Positions 45,608 to 54,473 of a DNA stretch of 64,000 nt are shown in pieces. This stretch comes from an uncultured Acetatifactor sp. (lineage in GTDB: Bacteria > Bacillota > Clostridia > Lachnospirales > Lachnospiraceae), in the NCBI GenBank assembly GCA_947624245.1, contig CANQJL010000010.1, positions 23,780-87,779 of the forward strand. The letters run 5' to 3'. How positions within the stretch are numbered: position 1 is the first letter of the stretch; the number at the start of each line of letters is the position of its first letter. The position numbers and the translations under genes were made by a program. The notes below the pieces were generated by a model that saw only the letters and a list, made by a program, of their open reading frames with translations, was not told the origin of the DNA and did not search any database.

Positions 45608-46642
45608 ATGAAAAAGTTCATGAAGGTCTGTGCCGTTATTTCCGTTATTATGATCGTTCTGGGCGCCGCGCTGACATGTGTTGCAAAGGTGACGCGGGGC
45701 TCCAGGGCAATATCCGAGCTGGTGAGATCCGTTTCGGGAGGCATCGTGGATGTCAGGCTGGGAGGTCTGCAGGATAAGGAGTGGGGAATCTTTATCGGTG
45801 ATTCTACGGGAGATATAGATATAGACGATATAGACGACATAGGAGACATAGGAGACATAGACGATATAGGAGATATAGACGACATAGATGACCTGGACGA
45901 TATAGACGACTATTTTGACGACGATCGCCATGACGGCAGCGGACGGGAGGTCCTTGAGGGAGAGACCGATTCCATAGAAGGCAATATCAGCAAATTAAAG
46001 GTCGAGTTGTCCGGCTGTGAGTTCCTTACGGATATCTCTCCGGACGGCATGTTCCATCTGGGGAAGAAAGACATGGAAAAGGTCCGGTGCTATGTGGAGA
46101 ACGGAGAACTGCATGTGGAGGCGGTAGAGAAGATAGGCTGGCACGAGACGACAGGAACGCTCATACTGTATCTGCCGGAAGGAAAGTACTTTGACGAGGT
46201 GGATATCGAGCTGGGCGCCGGTACCGTGACGCTGAACGATATTACTTCAGGGGAAATTTCCCTGGAAGTGGGTGCAGGTCAGATCCTCACGTCAAATCTG
46301 CAGGCCGGGGAGTTGGATGTATCCGTGGGCGCGGGCGAAGCAGACCTGGACGCCATGACTGTAGATGTCCTGGATGTGGAAGTGGGCATGGGAGAGCTGA
46401 CCGGAAGCGGCTCCGTCAGCAGGCGTGCCGATATTGAATGCGGTATGGGAGACGTAGAGCTGAAGCTGGCGGGGAGCCAGCAGGACTTTAATTATAAGAT
46501 AGAGTCGGCGGCCGGCAATCTGGACCTGGGCAAGGACAGCTACAGCGGTCTTGCCCAGGAGAGACGGATCGACAACGGTGCCGGCAAGAACATGGAAATA
46601 GAGTGTTCCATGGGAAATGTCAAGATCGAGTTCGAGGAGTAG
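45608..46642 (+). CDS. DUF4097 beta-strand-repeat protein with an Asp-Ile repeat tract
   Basis: The 344-residue protein has an N-terminal membrane helix (about 8-28), then an Asp/Ile/Gly tract (residues 69-106), then a right-handed beta-solenoid-like DUF4097 region of repeated G-A-G-x-V/I-x-L words (VDIELGAGTVTL, ISLEVGAGQI, LDVSVGAGEADL). It is probably anchored and exposed outside the membrane. Related proteins such as LiaX sense antimicrobial peptides; that role is only analogy here. The acidic tract could bind calcium. The start is ATG 45608. Confidence 0.88.
   Translation: MKKFMKVCAVISVIMIVLGAALTCVAKVTRGSRAISELVRSVSGGIVDVRLGGLQDKEWGIFIGDSTGDIDIDDIDDIGDIGDIDDIGDIDDIDDLDDIDDYFDDDRHDGSGREVLEGETDSIEGNISKLKVELSGCEFLTDISPDGMFHLGKKDMEKVRCYVENGELHVEAVEKIGWHETTGTLILYLPEGKYFDEVDIELGAGTVTLNDITSGEISLEVGAGQILTSNLQAGELDVSVGAGEADLDAMTVDVLDVEVGMGELTGSGSVSRRADIECGMGDVELKLAGSQQDFNYKIESAAGNLDLGKDSYSGLAQERRIDNGAGKNMEIECSMGNVKIEFEE
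45812..45925 (+). repeat. Nine-base microsatellite coding for Asp-Asp-Ile units
   Basis: Units such as GACGATATA and GACATAGGA repeat roughly eleven times in frame. Unit length is a multiple of three, so gain or loss would change protein length without shifting the frame. Confidence 0.85.
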
Positions 46643-46648
46643 GAACCG

Positions 46649-47587
46649 CTACGCCTCCGGGAACAGCCCGGCTTTTTTCAGGGCCGGACGCAGCGCAAGA
46701 TACAGTGCGGAGGCTGCAAATACAGCTACCACTGCGTTTACGGCGGTAGTGACGGTGGCGACCTTCGCCAAGGCTGCGGCGACGTCCTGATGAACGCCCA
46801 GAAGGTATGTCTTATAGAAGTAACCTACTATGGGATCGGCTGCCACATTGAATCCCATGCCGCAGATGCAGGAGACGACGGTGGCGCCGGTCACGTATTT
46901 TGCGGAGTGCTCCCGACTGAGACGAAACAGCTTGTGCGCCACGAAACCCGTGATCAGGCCGATGCAGAGCTTTAACAGGAATGTCTTGGGCGCGCTGGTC
47001 ACGTAGGAGGTGGTCAGATCGCCTATCGTCATGCCTATGGCGCCGGCCAGACCGCCCCAATATCCGTCCAGCAGCAGCGCTGCCAGCACACAGAACACGT
47101 TCCCGAAATGGAACGATGTCTTTTCCGGTCCCACGGGAATATCAATCTTAAAAAAGGCAAAACCGATGTAGCAGAGAGCGGCCGAAAGTCCCGCCAGCGC
47201 CAGATGCCTGACGTCGCCTCTGTTGGATTCGGAGACGCCGAAGACGGCGTTGACGATGCCCTTTCCCGTCAGAAGTATGGCAAAGAACAACAGGATCAGG
47301 CTGTAGGAATAGGGGCGCTCCTGACTGAGCTTACGGGCCGACAGCGCATCGGCCTCAGCCTGCAGCGCTTCCGGATCTCCTTCGGCAAGACCGTCTCCAA
47401 TCTCGGCAATCTGCGCTTTTACGGTGTTCAATTCCTCGGCTGTTTCCAGTGATCTCTGATAGCTGGAATGGTATTGGAAGACGGTCAGCACGATTCCGAC
47501 GATCAGCAGTACCGCTCCCACGAGGAGCAGGCCGTATGCTCTTTTCTTTTCACCCTTCTTTTCTTGCTTGTTATCTTTTTTCATCAT
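46649..47587 (-). CDS. ECF transporter S component with an extra N-terminal anchor
   Basis: The 312-residue protein starts with a Lys-rich segment and a membrane helix (about 17-40), a predicted coiled coil (about 45-90), and then a six-helix S-component core. The core is recognisable by FHFGNVFCVLAALLLDG, WGGLAGAIGMTIGDLTTSY and a late VTAVNAVVAV helix. Substrate-binding residues cannot be assigned; folate, pantothenate or another vitamin is possible. No riboswitch was seen in the upstream gap. It converges with DUF4097. Confidence 0.85.
   Translation of the reverse strand: MMKKDNKQEKKGEKKRAYGLLLVGAVLLIVGIVLTVFQYHSSYQRSLETAEELNTVKAQIAEIGDGLAEGDPEALQAEADALSARKLSQERPYSYSLILLFFAILLTGKGIVNAVFGVSESNRGDVRHLALAGLSAALCYIGFAFFKIDIPVGPEKTSFHFGNVFCVLAALLLDGYWGGLAGAIGMTIGDLTTSYVTSAPKTFLLKLCIGLITGFVAHKLFRLSREHSAKYVTGATVVSCICGMGFNVAADPIVGYFYKTYLLGVHQDVAAALAKVATVTTAVNAVVAVFAASALYLALRPALKKAGLFPEA
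46657..46678 (+). terminator. Short terminator after DUF4097
   Basis: CCGGG-AACAG-CCCGG is followed by C and six Ts. It lies within the last codons of the convergent S-component gene. Confidence 0.55.
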
Positions 47588-47717
47588 GTGATTCCTCCCT
47601 TTGGCAGTTCGGGCTAGTATGGCTGCCTGTGCTTTTCTTATGTGTCAGTGTACCTAAAAAGTGGCCTTGTAAAAAGTGCCAGAACAAAACTTTTTTACCA
47701 TACCAGTTGGACGGTAA

Positions 47718-47767
47718 AATTCAGCATAAAAATGCAGCGATAAATTCGGCATAAAAGTACAGAGACA
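47718..47767. repeat. Direct repeat of about 24 bp upstream of the GH3 gene
   Basis: Two copies begin with AATTC at 47718 and 47743 and share GCATAAAA and similar flanks. They precede a weak promoter (GAGACA, 17 bases, TATGAT at 47785-47790). Confidence 0.5.
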
Positions 47768-47831
47768 TTTTTCCGCGGGTATGTTATGATAGATGCATAT
47801 TACTCTTAGCAGAAAGGGGAAGAATAGCAAA

Positions 47832-49961
47832 ATGAGAGACAGACAGGAAGCCGCAAGGAGAGCCAAGGAGCTGGTTGCAAAGATGACGCTGGAGGAGAAG
47901 GCGGAGCAGTTAAGATATGATGCGCCGGCAATTCCCAGACTGGGCGTTCCCGCATACAACTGGTGGAATGAAGCGCTGCATGGCGTCGCCAGGGCCGGCG
48001 TTGCCACTATGTTCCCGCAGGCCATTGCCATGGCGGCCGCTTTTGACACGAAGCTGATGAAAGAGACGGGAGATGTGATCGCCACAGAAGGCAGGGCAAA
48101 GTATAACGAGTACAGTGAGCAGAATGACAGGGATATCTATAAGGGACTTACTTTCTGGTCGCCCAACGTGAATATATTTCGAGATCCCAGATGGGGGCGT
48201 GGACATGAGACATACGGGGAGGATCCCTATCTGACGGGCGAACTGGGCAAAGCCTTTGTGGAAGGCCTCCAGGGGGACGGAAAGTATCTGAAGGCGGCGG
48301 CCTGTGCCAAGCATTTTGCGGTACATTCCGGACCGGAGGCTCTGCGGCATCAGTTCGATGCGAAGGCGACGCCCAAGGACATGTGGGAGACCTATCTGCC
48401 CGCCTTTGAAAAGCTGGTAAAGGAGGCAGGGGTGGAGGCCGTTATGGGCGCCTACAACAGGACCAACGGCGAGCCCTGCTGCGGAAGCAATACGCTGATT
48501 CGGGATATCCTGCGGGGCCGGTGGAAGTTCGAGGGACATTTTGTCTCGGACTGCTGGGCCATCCGAGATTTTCATACCCAGCACATGGTGACGGACACTG
48601 CGGAGGAGTCGGCGGCCATGGCATTGAAGGCCGGGTGCGACGTGAACTGCGGCAATACCTATCTGCACATGCTGAAGGCATACGAGCAGGGACTTGTCAC
48701 GGAGGAGGAGATCACAGCCGCGGCGGAGAGGCTGTTCACCACCAGATTCCTGCTGGGCCTTTTCGATGAGACGGAATATGACGGCATTGGTCTGGAAAAG
48801 GTAGAGTGCAGGGAGCATCTTGCACTGGCGGAAAGAGCGGCGGCGGAGTCGGTGGTACTCCTGAAAAATGACGGAATCCTGCCCTTGCATAAGAAGGAAA
48901 TCAGAACGATCGGCGTGGTGGGCCCCAATGCCAACAGCCGCGCGGCGCTGATGGGGAATTACCATGGCACCGCTTCCCGCTACATCACCGTTCTGGAGGG
49001 AATCCAGGACGCTGTGAAAGACCAGGCGCGTGTGTACTATTCCGAGGGCTGCCATCTGTTCAAGGACAAAGTGGAAGACCTTTCGGCGACGGCCGACCGT
49101 ATCAGCGAAGCGATTACCGTTGCGAAATACAGCGATGTGGTGATCGTGTGCGTGGGATTGGACGAGACCCTCGAGGGTGAGGAGGGCGACACCGGAAACA
49201 GCTACGCGTCCGGCGACAAGACGGATCTGCTCCTGCCGAAGGTTCAGAGAGATCTGCTGGAAGCCATGGCGCAGACGGGCAAACCGCTGATTCTGATCAA
49301 TATGACCGGAAGCGCAATGGACCTGCGATTTGCACAGGAGAACTGCGCGGCCATACTGCAGGCATGGTATCCCGGAGCCGGCGGCGGTAAAGTGATCGCG
49401 GACATTTTGTTCGGAGAGATCTCGCCCTCAGGAAAGCTGCCTGTGACATTCTATCGGGATACGGAAGAACTGCCTGCCTTTGAGGACTATTCCATGAAGG
49501 GCAGGACGTATCGGTATCTGACCGGCGAACCGCTGTATCCCTTCGGATACGGTCTGACCTACGGTGACATACAGCTTAAAAGCGTTTTCTGTAATGGCAG
49601 CGAGGTGGCAAAGGGCGGCGAGATTGCCGGAAAGCCGGAGGAATTTTCACTGAAGGTCCTGCTTGCCAACGACGGTGCCATCGCTCAGGAGGAAGTGGTG
49701 CAGGTCTACATCAAGGCAGATTCCCCCAACGCCGTGCCTAACGGAAAGCTTTGCGGTTTCGTCAGAACGGCGCTTCAGCCGGGAGAGAGCGGTACGGTGG
49801 AGATACCGTTGGATCGGGACGCTTTTACCGTTGTCAACGACGCCGGCGAGAAGCTGACAGACGCTTCCGTCTTTACCGTCAGCGTAGGCTTCGGACAGCC
49901 CGATGCGCGGACCAAGGCACTGACCGGCAAGGAATGCCATCAGTTCACCATAAGACTGTAA
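47832..49961 (+). CDS. Glycoside hydrolase family 3, beta-xylosidase/beta-glucosidase type
   Basis: The 709-residue protein has the GH3 N-terminal barrel with PAYNWWNEALHGVAR, SPNVNIFRDPRWGRGHETYGEDP, AKHFAVHSGPE, and nucleophile D240 in VSDCW. The C-terminal alpha/beta sandwich and an FnIII-like domain (LLANDGAIAQEEVVQVYIK) follow. There is no signal peptide, so it hydrolyses imported oligosaccharides. The NWWNEALHG word is most frequent in beta-xylosidases, but glucosidases also have it. The start is ATG 47832, 8 bases after AGGGGAAG. Confidence 0.93.
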   Translation: MRDRQEAARRAKELVAKMTLEEKAEQLRYDAPAIPRLGVPAYNWWNEALHGVARAGVATMFPQAIAMAAAFDTKLMKETGDVIATEGRAKYNEYSEQNDRDIYKGLTFWSPNVNIFRDPRWGRGHETYGEDPYLTGELGKAFVEGLQGDGKYLKAAACAKHFAVHSGPEALRHQFDAKATPKDMWETYLPAFEKLVKEAGVEAVMGAYNRTNGEPCCGSNTLIRDILRGRWKFEGHFVSDCWAIRDFHTQHMVTDTAEESAAMALKAGCDVNCGNTYLHMLKAYEQGLVTEEEITAAAERLFTTRFLLGLFDETEYDGIGLEKVECREHLALAERAAAESVVLLKNDGILPLHKKEIRTIGVVGPNANSRAALMGNYHGTASRYITVLEGIQDAVKDQARVYYSEGCHLFKDKVEDLSATADRISEAITVAKYSDVVIVCVGLDETLEGEEGDTGNSYASGDKTDLLLPKVQRDLLEAMAQTGKPLILINMTGSAMDLRFAQENCAAILQAWYPGAGGGKVIADILFGEISPSGKLPVTFYRDTEELPAFEDYSMKGRTYRYLTGEPLYPFGYGLTYGDIQLKSVFCNGSEVAKGGEIAGKPEEFSLKVLLANDGAIAQEEVVQVYIKADSPNAVPNGKLCGFVRTALQPGESGTVEIPLDRDAFTVVNDAGEKLTDASVFTVSVGFGQPDARTKALTGKECHQFTIRL

Positions 49962-50012
49962 AGGCCGTGGCGGGACAGATTCGTCAATATGTGAAATGAA
50001 AGGAATGGTCCT

Positions 50013-50819
50013 ATGGCATTTTCAATGAAATTCGGAATCTTGTTTCTGGTGGCGCTGGTTTGCTGCGTGATCGGCTTTTACAAATATGTGTATTTTATCT
50101 CCATCGGTTATGGGCTCGCGATTTCCGGACAGGGAGCGGCGATGCTGATCCTGCTGCGGGACAGACTCACCGCTCCCGTGGTGATCAGTTGTCTGCTCCT
50201 GATATTGTACGGGCTGCGGCTCAGCGGCTATCTGCTTTACCGTGAGGTCAAGAGCAGCAGCTATCGCAGGCATATGAAGACGGAAATCAAGGACGGCTCC
50301 GACATGAAGCTGTGGCTGAAGGGAATGCTGTGGGTCTTCTGCGGTATCCTGTATCTGTTCATGATATCGCCGGTCTTCTATCGCTACGATAACGGCAGCA
50401 CCGGCTGCACGGTGTCCTTTGTGATCGGCACGGCGCTGATGGCCGGCGGTATCCTGTTGGAGTCCATGGCGGACTTGAGCAAGAGCCGCCAGAAAAAGAA
50501 AGACCCCAAGCGCTTCTGCGACAAGGGTCTGTTCCGGCTCGTGCGCTGCCCCAATTATCTGGGGGAGCTGATTCTGTGGACCGGCGTGCTGGTGGTGGGG
50601 ATCACCTCCCTGCGGTCGGTGGGGCAGTGGATCGTTGCGCTGACAGGCTATCTGGGAATTGTCTTTGTGATGTTCAGCGGGGCCAGACGGCTGGAGGTAC
50701 GGCAGAATAAAAATTACGGCTCAGATCCGGAGTATCAGAAGTATGTCAAGACGGTCCCGATCCTGCTTCCCTTTGTGCCGCTCTACAGCGTGGAAAAATA
50801 TAAATTTCTGATATTGTAG
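50013..50819 (+). CDS. DUF1295 family membrane protein
   Basis: The 268-residue protein has about six membrane helices. The C-terminal part shows the steroid-5-alpha-reductase/isoprenylcysteine-methyltransferase-like pattern: CDKGLFRLVRCPNYLGELILWTGV and a late YQKYVKTVPILLPF. DUF1295 enzymes are presumed to act on lipids using NADPH or a methyl donor. It starts 51 bases after the GH3 stop behind AAAGGAA, so co-transcription is possible without an obvious link. Confidence 0.88.
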   Translation: MAFSMKFGILFLVALVCCVIGFYKYVYFISIGYGLAISGQGAAMLILLRDRLTAPVVISCLLLILYGLRLSGYLLYREVKSSSYRRHMKTEIKDGSDMKLWLKGMLWVFCGILYLFMISPVFYRYDNGSTGCTVSFVIGTALMAGGILLESMADLSKSRQKKKDPKRFCDKGLFRLVRCPNYLGELILWTGVLVVGITSLRSVGQWIVALTGYLGIVFVMFSGARRLEVRQNKNYGSDPEYQKYVKTVPILLPFVPLYSVEKYKFLIL

Positions 50820-50935
50820 ACTGCGGGGCGGAGGGAATTTACACTGTTCGGTGGAAAATAAAATGTCTATTGAGGGAAATAACAGTAAATGATAGTATAA
50901 AAACAGGTAAAAGATTATGGACGGAGGGAATACAC

Positions 50936-51103
50936 ATGACGAATACACAAGCATGGGATTATGCGGTAGGTATGATAAAAGTAGACGGTCTTGAGCCGAC
51001 AAAGGAGTTTAAGGAATACATTGAAAAAGAAAAGCGTGGAGAAGTTACCATGGAAGATATTAAGCAATATCTTGATAAAAAATATAAAGTAAAAGAGGGG
51101 TAA
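50936..51103 (+). CDS. VbhA-like antitoxin of a Fic toxin
   Basis: The 55-residue protein precedes a Fic gene by 4 bases and has the VbhA layout, with an N-terminal helix, DGLEPTKEF, and GEVTMEDIKQYL. The inhibitory motif of VbhA is (S/T)xxxE(G/N). The aligned residues here read MIKVDG, so the Ser/Thr is Met and the Glu is Asp. The start is ATG 50936 after GGAGGG; longer frames upstream have no site. A TTGAGG/TAGTAT promoter may lie near 50870. Composition is AT-rich compared with neighbours, consistent with a mobile toxin-antitoxin unit. Confidence 0.82.
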   Translation: MTNTQAWDYAVGMIKVDGLEPTKEFKEYIEKEKRGEVTMEDIKQYLDKKYKVKEG

Positions 51104-51107
51104 TGAG

Positions 51108-51740
51108 ATGCGGGATATCTATCTGTATGAGGATTGTGATGTCCTGAAGAATCTGTTGGGTATTCGTGACAAAAAACTTCTGGATGAAGCAGAGGCAGAC
51201 TATGTAACCTATCGGTTAAAAGAAGTAGCGATAAAGCCTTTACATGGTAACTATGATTATGCTCATCTTATTCAAATGCATCGTTATATCTTTCAGGATA
51301 TATTTGAGTGGGCAGGTCAACAGCGTAAACTGAATATTTACAAGGAAGAGCCGGTGTTAGGTGGGCTGTCCGTTATTTATTCCGATGTACTGGATATCCG
51401 AAAAGATGCGGAGCATGCGCTGAGAGAAATGAGAGAAAAGCACTGGAATACCATGAATGTACATGAAGCGGCTTTGCAGTTTTCAGATTCATTGGCGAAA
51501 CTCTGGAAGGTGCATCCATTCAGGGAGGGAAATACGAGAACGACGATTACCTTTTGCTGCCAGTTCGCAGATGAGATTGGTTTAAGTCCGAACCGCGAAT
51601 TGTTTGAGCAGAATGCACAATATGTCAGAACTGCATTGGTCGCCTATAATGCTGTGTTTGACGATATGGGAGATATATCAAAGCCGGAATATCTGGTAAA
51701 GATTGTAGAAGATGCCTTGACAAGCAGCAGGAGCGAATGA
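51108..51740 (+). CDS. Fic family AMP-transferase-type toxin with a changed active-site motif
   Basis: The 210-residue Fic protein has H136PFREGNTRTTI147. The catalytic His, acidic E140 and first Arg R144 of HxFx(D/E)GNGRxxR are present. The Gly before that Arg is Thr, and the second Arg, which binds the ATP gamma-phosphate and is the usual target of the antitoxin Glu, is Ile. Flanking FEWAGQQRKLNI and HEAALQFSDSLAKLWKVHPF are typical. It would modify protein hydroxyls with AMP or another nucleotide-derived group. It is translationally close to its VbhA-like partner. Confidence 0.92.
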   Translation: MRDIYLYEDCDVLKNLLGIRDKKLLDEAEADYVTYRLKEVAIKPLHGNYDYAHLIQMHRYIFQDIFEWAGQQRKLNIYKEEPVLGGLSVIYSDVLDIRKDAEHALREMREKHWNTMNVHEAALQFSDSLAKLWKVHPFREGNTRTTITFCCQFADEIGLSPNRELFEQNAQYVRTALVAYNAVFDDMGDISKPEYLVKIVEDALTSSRSE

Positions 51741-51783
51741 CAAAAATTCCTGTAGAAATACTGGATATAGCAGGAGGACGAAA

Positions 51784-51990
51784 ATGAAAACACTGGTTGT
51801 GTATTATTCTCATAGCGGAAATGCCCAGTGGATGGCGGAGCGGATATCGTCCGCGCTTTCCGCGGACATGCTGCGGCTGACACCCAGGAAGGCATATCCG
51901 GAGAAAGAGTTTGGAAAACATTTCTTCGGGGGCGATGTGCCGACGCTGTGGCTTGTGGAGCCGAAGCAGAAGCTGTCAGCCGAACCATGA
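51784..51990 (+). pseudogene. Truncated flavodoxin (N-terminal fragment)
   Basis: Only 68 codons are present. The first part is clear flavodoxin (KTLVVYYSHSGNAQWMAERI, the FMN phosphate loop, then ADMLRLTPRKAYPEKEF). After residue 52 the frame loses similarity and soon stops, and a gene on the other strand begins to overlap. A complete protein would need about 100 more residues, so it is probably a remnant. It has a good AGGAGG site. Confidence 0.75.
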
Positions 51991-52305
51991 ACCGTTATAT
52001 TCTTTTTGCGCCTTATTTCCGATAAGAAAACCGATGGCATAGCCTGTTATAAATACGATCCAGCCTATTTCCGTGCAAAAAACAAAGTCTATGATACCCG
52101 TGAGGCACGAACCAATACCCATGATCAGCAGCCCGATTCCCCACAGTCGGGTATACGCCTTTATGTCCTGCGCTTGGACATGGCTGTGATGATAATCATG
52201 TATCAATGATATTTTCTGCTTTTTCCACAACAGCATCGCAAACACAAGAAAAGCGATTCCCGTTGGCAGCGTAATGATCAATTCTATGATTCCCGCTATA
52301 TTCAT
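51976..52305 (-). CDS. Small membrane protein, three or four helices, unknown
   Basis: The 109-residue protein shows hydrophobic segments at about 5-28, 50-70 and 72-95, a charged loop with HDYHHSHVQ, and a Lys/Glu tail. The layout is like the DUF3784-type small membrane proteins of Firmicutes, but I do not assign a family firmly. The ribosome site AAAGAGGT precedes the ATG. It overlaps the flavodoxin remnant by 15 bases at its 3' end. Confidence 0.6.
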   Translation of the reverse strand: MNIAGIIELIITLPTGIAFLVFAMLLWKKQKISLIHDYHHSHVQAQDIKAYTRLWGIGLLIMGIGSCLTGIIDFVFCTEIGWIVFITGYAIGFLIGNKAQKEYNGSWFG

Positions 52306-52401
52306 ACCTCTTTCCCCTTTGTTTTCAAGCCGGACATCGTTGTCATCATTATACGCAGGCGGCGAAAATAAGTCAAATTTTTCAGATTATTTTTGAATAC
52401 A

Positions 52402-52431
52402 TCAGGCGGCAGCTTAAAAACCGCCGCCTGA
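52402..52431 (-). terminator. Hairpin after the second M56 gene
   Basis: TCAGGCGGC and GCCGCCTGA form a 9-bp stem just after the M56 stop (minus strand). The following T content is poor, so it may be a weak terminator or a stability element. Confidence 0.5.
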
Positions 52432-52439
52432 AATTGTTT

Positions 52440-54473
52440 TCACGGCTTCAGCGTCTCATAATTATATTTATCCGCCTCCGACAACACCGGCTCGGTGCGG
52501 AGCTCGCCCTCCTGCGAGGAGAGGAGCAGATGGCTGTGCGCGAGGTAGTGCTGCAGCTGTCCGGCCCAGTTGGCGAACAGGTGGTCATCGTAGCCGACAT
52601 CGGCTCCGAAGGTGAAGGAGGAACCGGCGATCTGCATCGGATTTCCCTTCTCGTCGAACCAGTAGACCTGATAGCTGTACGCCCCGTAGTCGTCGCGGTT
52701 TTCGATGTGCACCGTCATCACATAGTCGGCGTCGTCCACATGGCCAAGGTAGATATTGTTCCATCCGGCGCGCGCGTGATGGGCGGAAGCGGTGTCGAGC
52801 AGCTTTCCCTGCTTGTCGTAGAAAAGGACGATGCCGCTGTCGCCGTCGCCGATATTTCCGGTGTAGATCTCAATGCGGCCGACGGGCGAATCCAAGTCTT
52901 CGTCTTCGGTCCGCACGAGCGTATAGTATTTCTCCAGCATTTCCGCGCTTGATAATTCTTCCAGTCCGCCGATAAATTCATACCAGTCGTCCTCCGCCAT
53001 CGGCTCGTAGGTGATACCCGTGCCGTAGTGGGCGCTCAGAAGCGCGGCCTCGGTAATCAGGCCGCCCCGGAATACGCAGCGCACGGTCGGGTTGATCCAC
53101 GAAAAGGCGGCGTCCGTAAGCTCGGCGAACTCGTCAAAATTGACTTCCTCATAGCGGATCTTGTCGACCTCCCGGTTGACCATGAACACGCAGTCGTCCG
53201 CGAATAAAAGTCCGGACAGCGGGGAGGCCGCAATCTCGTCATCAGACATGATATCCACCGCGAAGCGGTCAAATCCGCGCAGGCTGCGGGAGAGGGAGCG
53301 GGGATAGATAAGGTAAGTTCCGTCCGGAACTTCCCCGCTCTGTACGATCTTTGGCGTAAGCTGCAGGATGCTCTCCTCCGTATCTTCCTCCTCCTGTTCG
53401 TCCGGCCCGTCAAAATCCGTCTCGGTGTACGGTTCGATTGTCTCGGCCGTTTGCTCCTTTTCCGTCTCGATATACGGTTCGACCGTCTCGGTCTTTTGCT
53501 CCTTTGCTCCCGGGTTGCCCAGCAGGAAAAATGCCGCCGGTACGCAGATGAGGACGGCGACAGCCAGCAGGACGGCGGCCGGTTTTTTGTAGCGCAGCAC
53601 GTTTTTGATGCGGCTTTGGGGCTCCTTCTCACCGAAGGCGAGCGGCACGCCGCGGATATCCGGATTTGCGGCGGCGAGAGCGAGCAGCGAAGCGGAGTAG
53701 TCTTTCTTTACGCCGCTTCCGATTTTTCGCAGGACGGCCTCGTCGCAAGACATCTCCATATCGCGCGCGCTTAAGAAAAATGCGAGCCAGACGAGCGGGT
53801 TGAACCAGTGCAGGCACAGCGCCAGGTAGGCGAGCAGGCGGAGGATATGGTCGCCGCGGCAGATGTGCGTCTGTTCATGAAGGACGATGTAGTCCGAGCG
53901 GCCGATGTCGACGGAATCCGGAACATAGATGTGCGGGTGTATGAGGCCGCAGACGAACGGAGTGCCGCCTCCCGGCAGCCGGTAGAGGTTGTCCCTAAGA
54001 TGCCGGGCCTTTCGCAGGCGTTTGTGAAGTTTCAAGGAGCAAAATGCGCTGTAGAGCAGGCTGATAAGGATGCCGAGCGCCCACAGGCGGGAGCCGATAT
54101 AGAGCCATATCTGCAGCGGGTTTACGCTTGCGGCCGGATTTCCAGCGGGCAGGGAACGGTTTACGGTCTCGTTCAGCACAGAAAGCGGCAGTGTGACCTG
54201 CGGCTTCGTCTGGTAGCCGATGTCCTGCGGAATGTATTCCATTCGCCCCTGCACGGCAGATTCGCTCTGCAGCACTCCAAGCAGGGAGAGCGGGGCCGAA
54301 AACGAGACCGGACACAAAAGCCGGAACAGCACGACCGCCCACAGCGCATAGGAAAAGATGCGCGGCAGCTTTTTAAGGAAAAGCCGCACAATCAGGACGG
54401 CAGCGATCACGATGCAGGCCGTCAGACTCATATTTAATATCTCGATAAACATTCGTTCAAGTATTGCGCTCAT
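52440..54473 (-). CDS. BlaR1-like M56 membrane metallopeptidase
   Basis: The 677-residue protein has membrane helices near 15-35, 42-55 and 122-145, the protease zinc site H199-E-Q-T-H203, the ScDEAV block, and a helix near 285-305. An extracytoplasmic part of about 370 residues follows. It begins with a short duplicated Glu/Thr/Pro linker (two ETxEPYxET units) and then an unassigned domain. I use ATG 54473, which lies inside the repressor gene with GGAGGA before it. The sensor domain shows no penicillin-binding SxxK motif that I can see, so the stimulus is open. Confidence 0.87.
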   Translation of the reverse strand: MSAILERMFIEILNMSLTACIVIAAVLIVRLFLKKLPRIFSYALWAVVLFRLLCPVSFSAPLSLLGVLQSESAVQGRMEYIPQDIGYQTKPQVTLPLSVLNETVNRSLPAGNPAASVNPLQIWLYIGSRLWALGILISLLYSAFCSLKLHKRLRKARHLRDNLYRLPGGGTPFVCGLIHPHIYVPDSVDIGRSDYIVLHEQTHICRGDHILRLLAYLALCLHWFNPLVWLAFFLSARDMEMSCDEAVLRKIGSGVKKDYSASLLALAAANPDIRGVPLAFGEKEPQSRIKNVLRYKKPAAVLLAVAVLICVPAAFFLLGNPGAKEQKTETVEPYIETEKEQTAETIEPYTETDFDGPDEQEEEDTEESILQLTPKIVQSGEVPDGTYLIYPRSLSRSLRGFDRFAVDIMSDDEIAASPLSGLLFADDCVFMVNREVDKIRYEEVNFDEFAELTDAAFSWINPTVRCVFRGGLITEAALLSAHYGTGITYEPMAEDDWYEFIGGLEELSSAEMLEKYYTLVRTEDEDLDSPVGRIEIYTGNIGDGDSGIVLFYDKQGKLLDTASAHHARAGWNNIYLGHVDDADYVMTVHIENRDDYGAYSYQVYWFDEKGNPMQIAGSSFTFGADVGYDDHLFANWAGQLQHYLAHSHLLLSSQEGELRTEPVLSEADKYNYETLKP

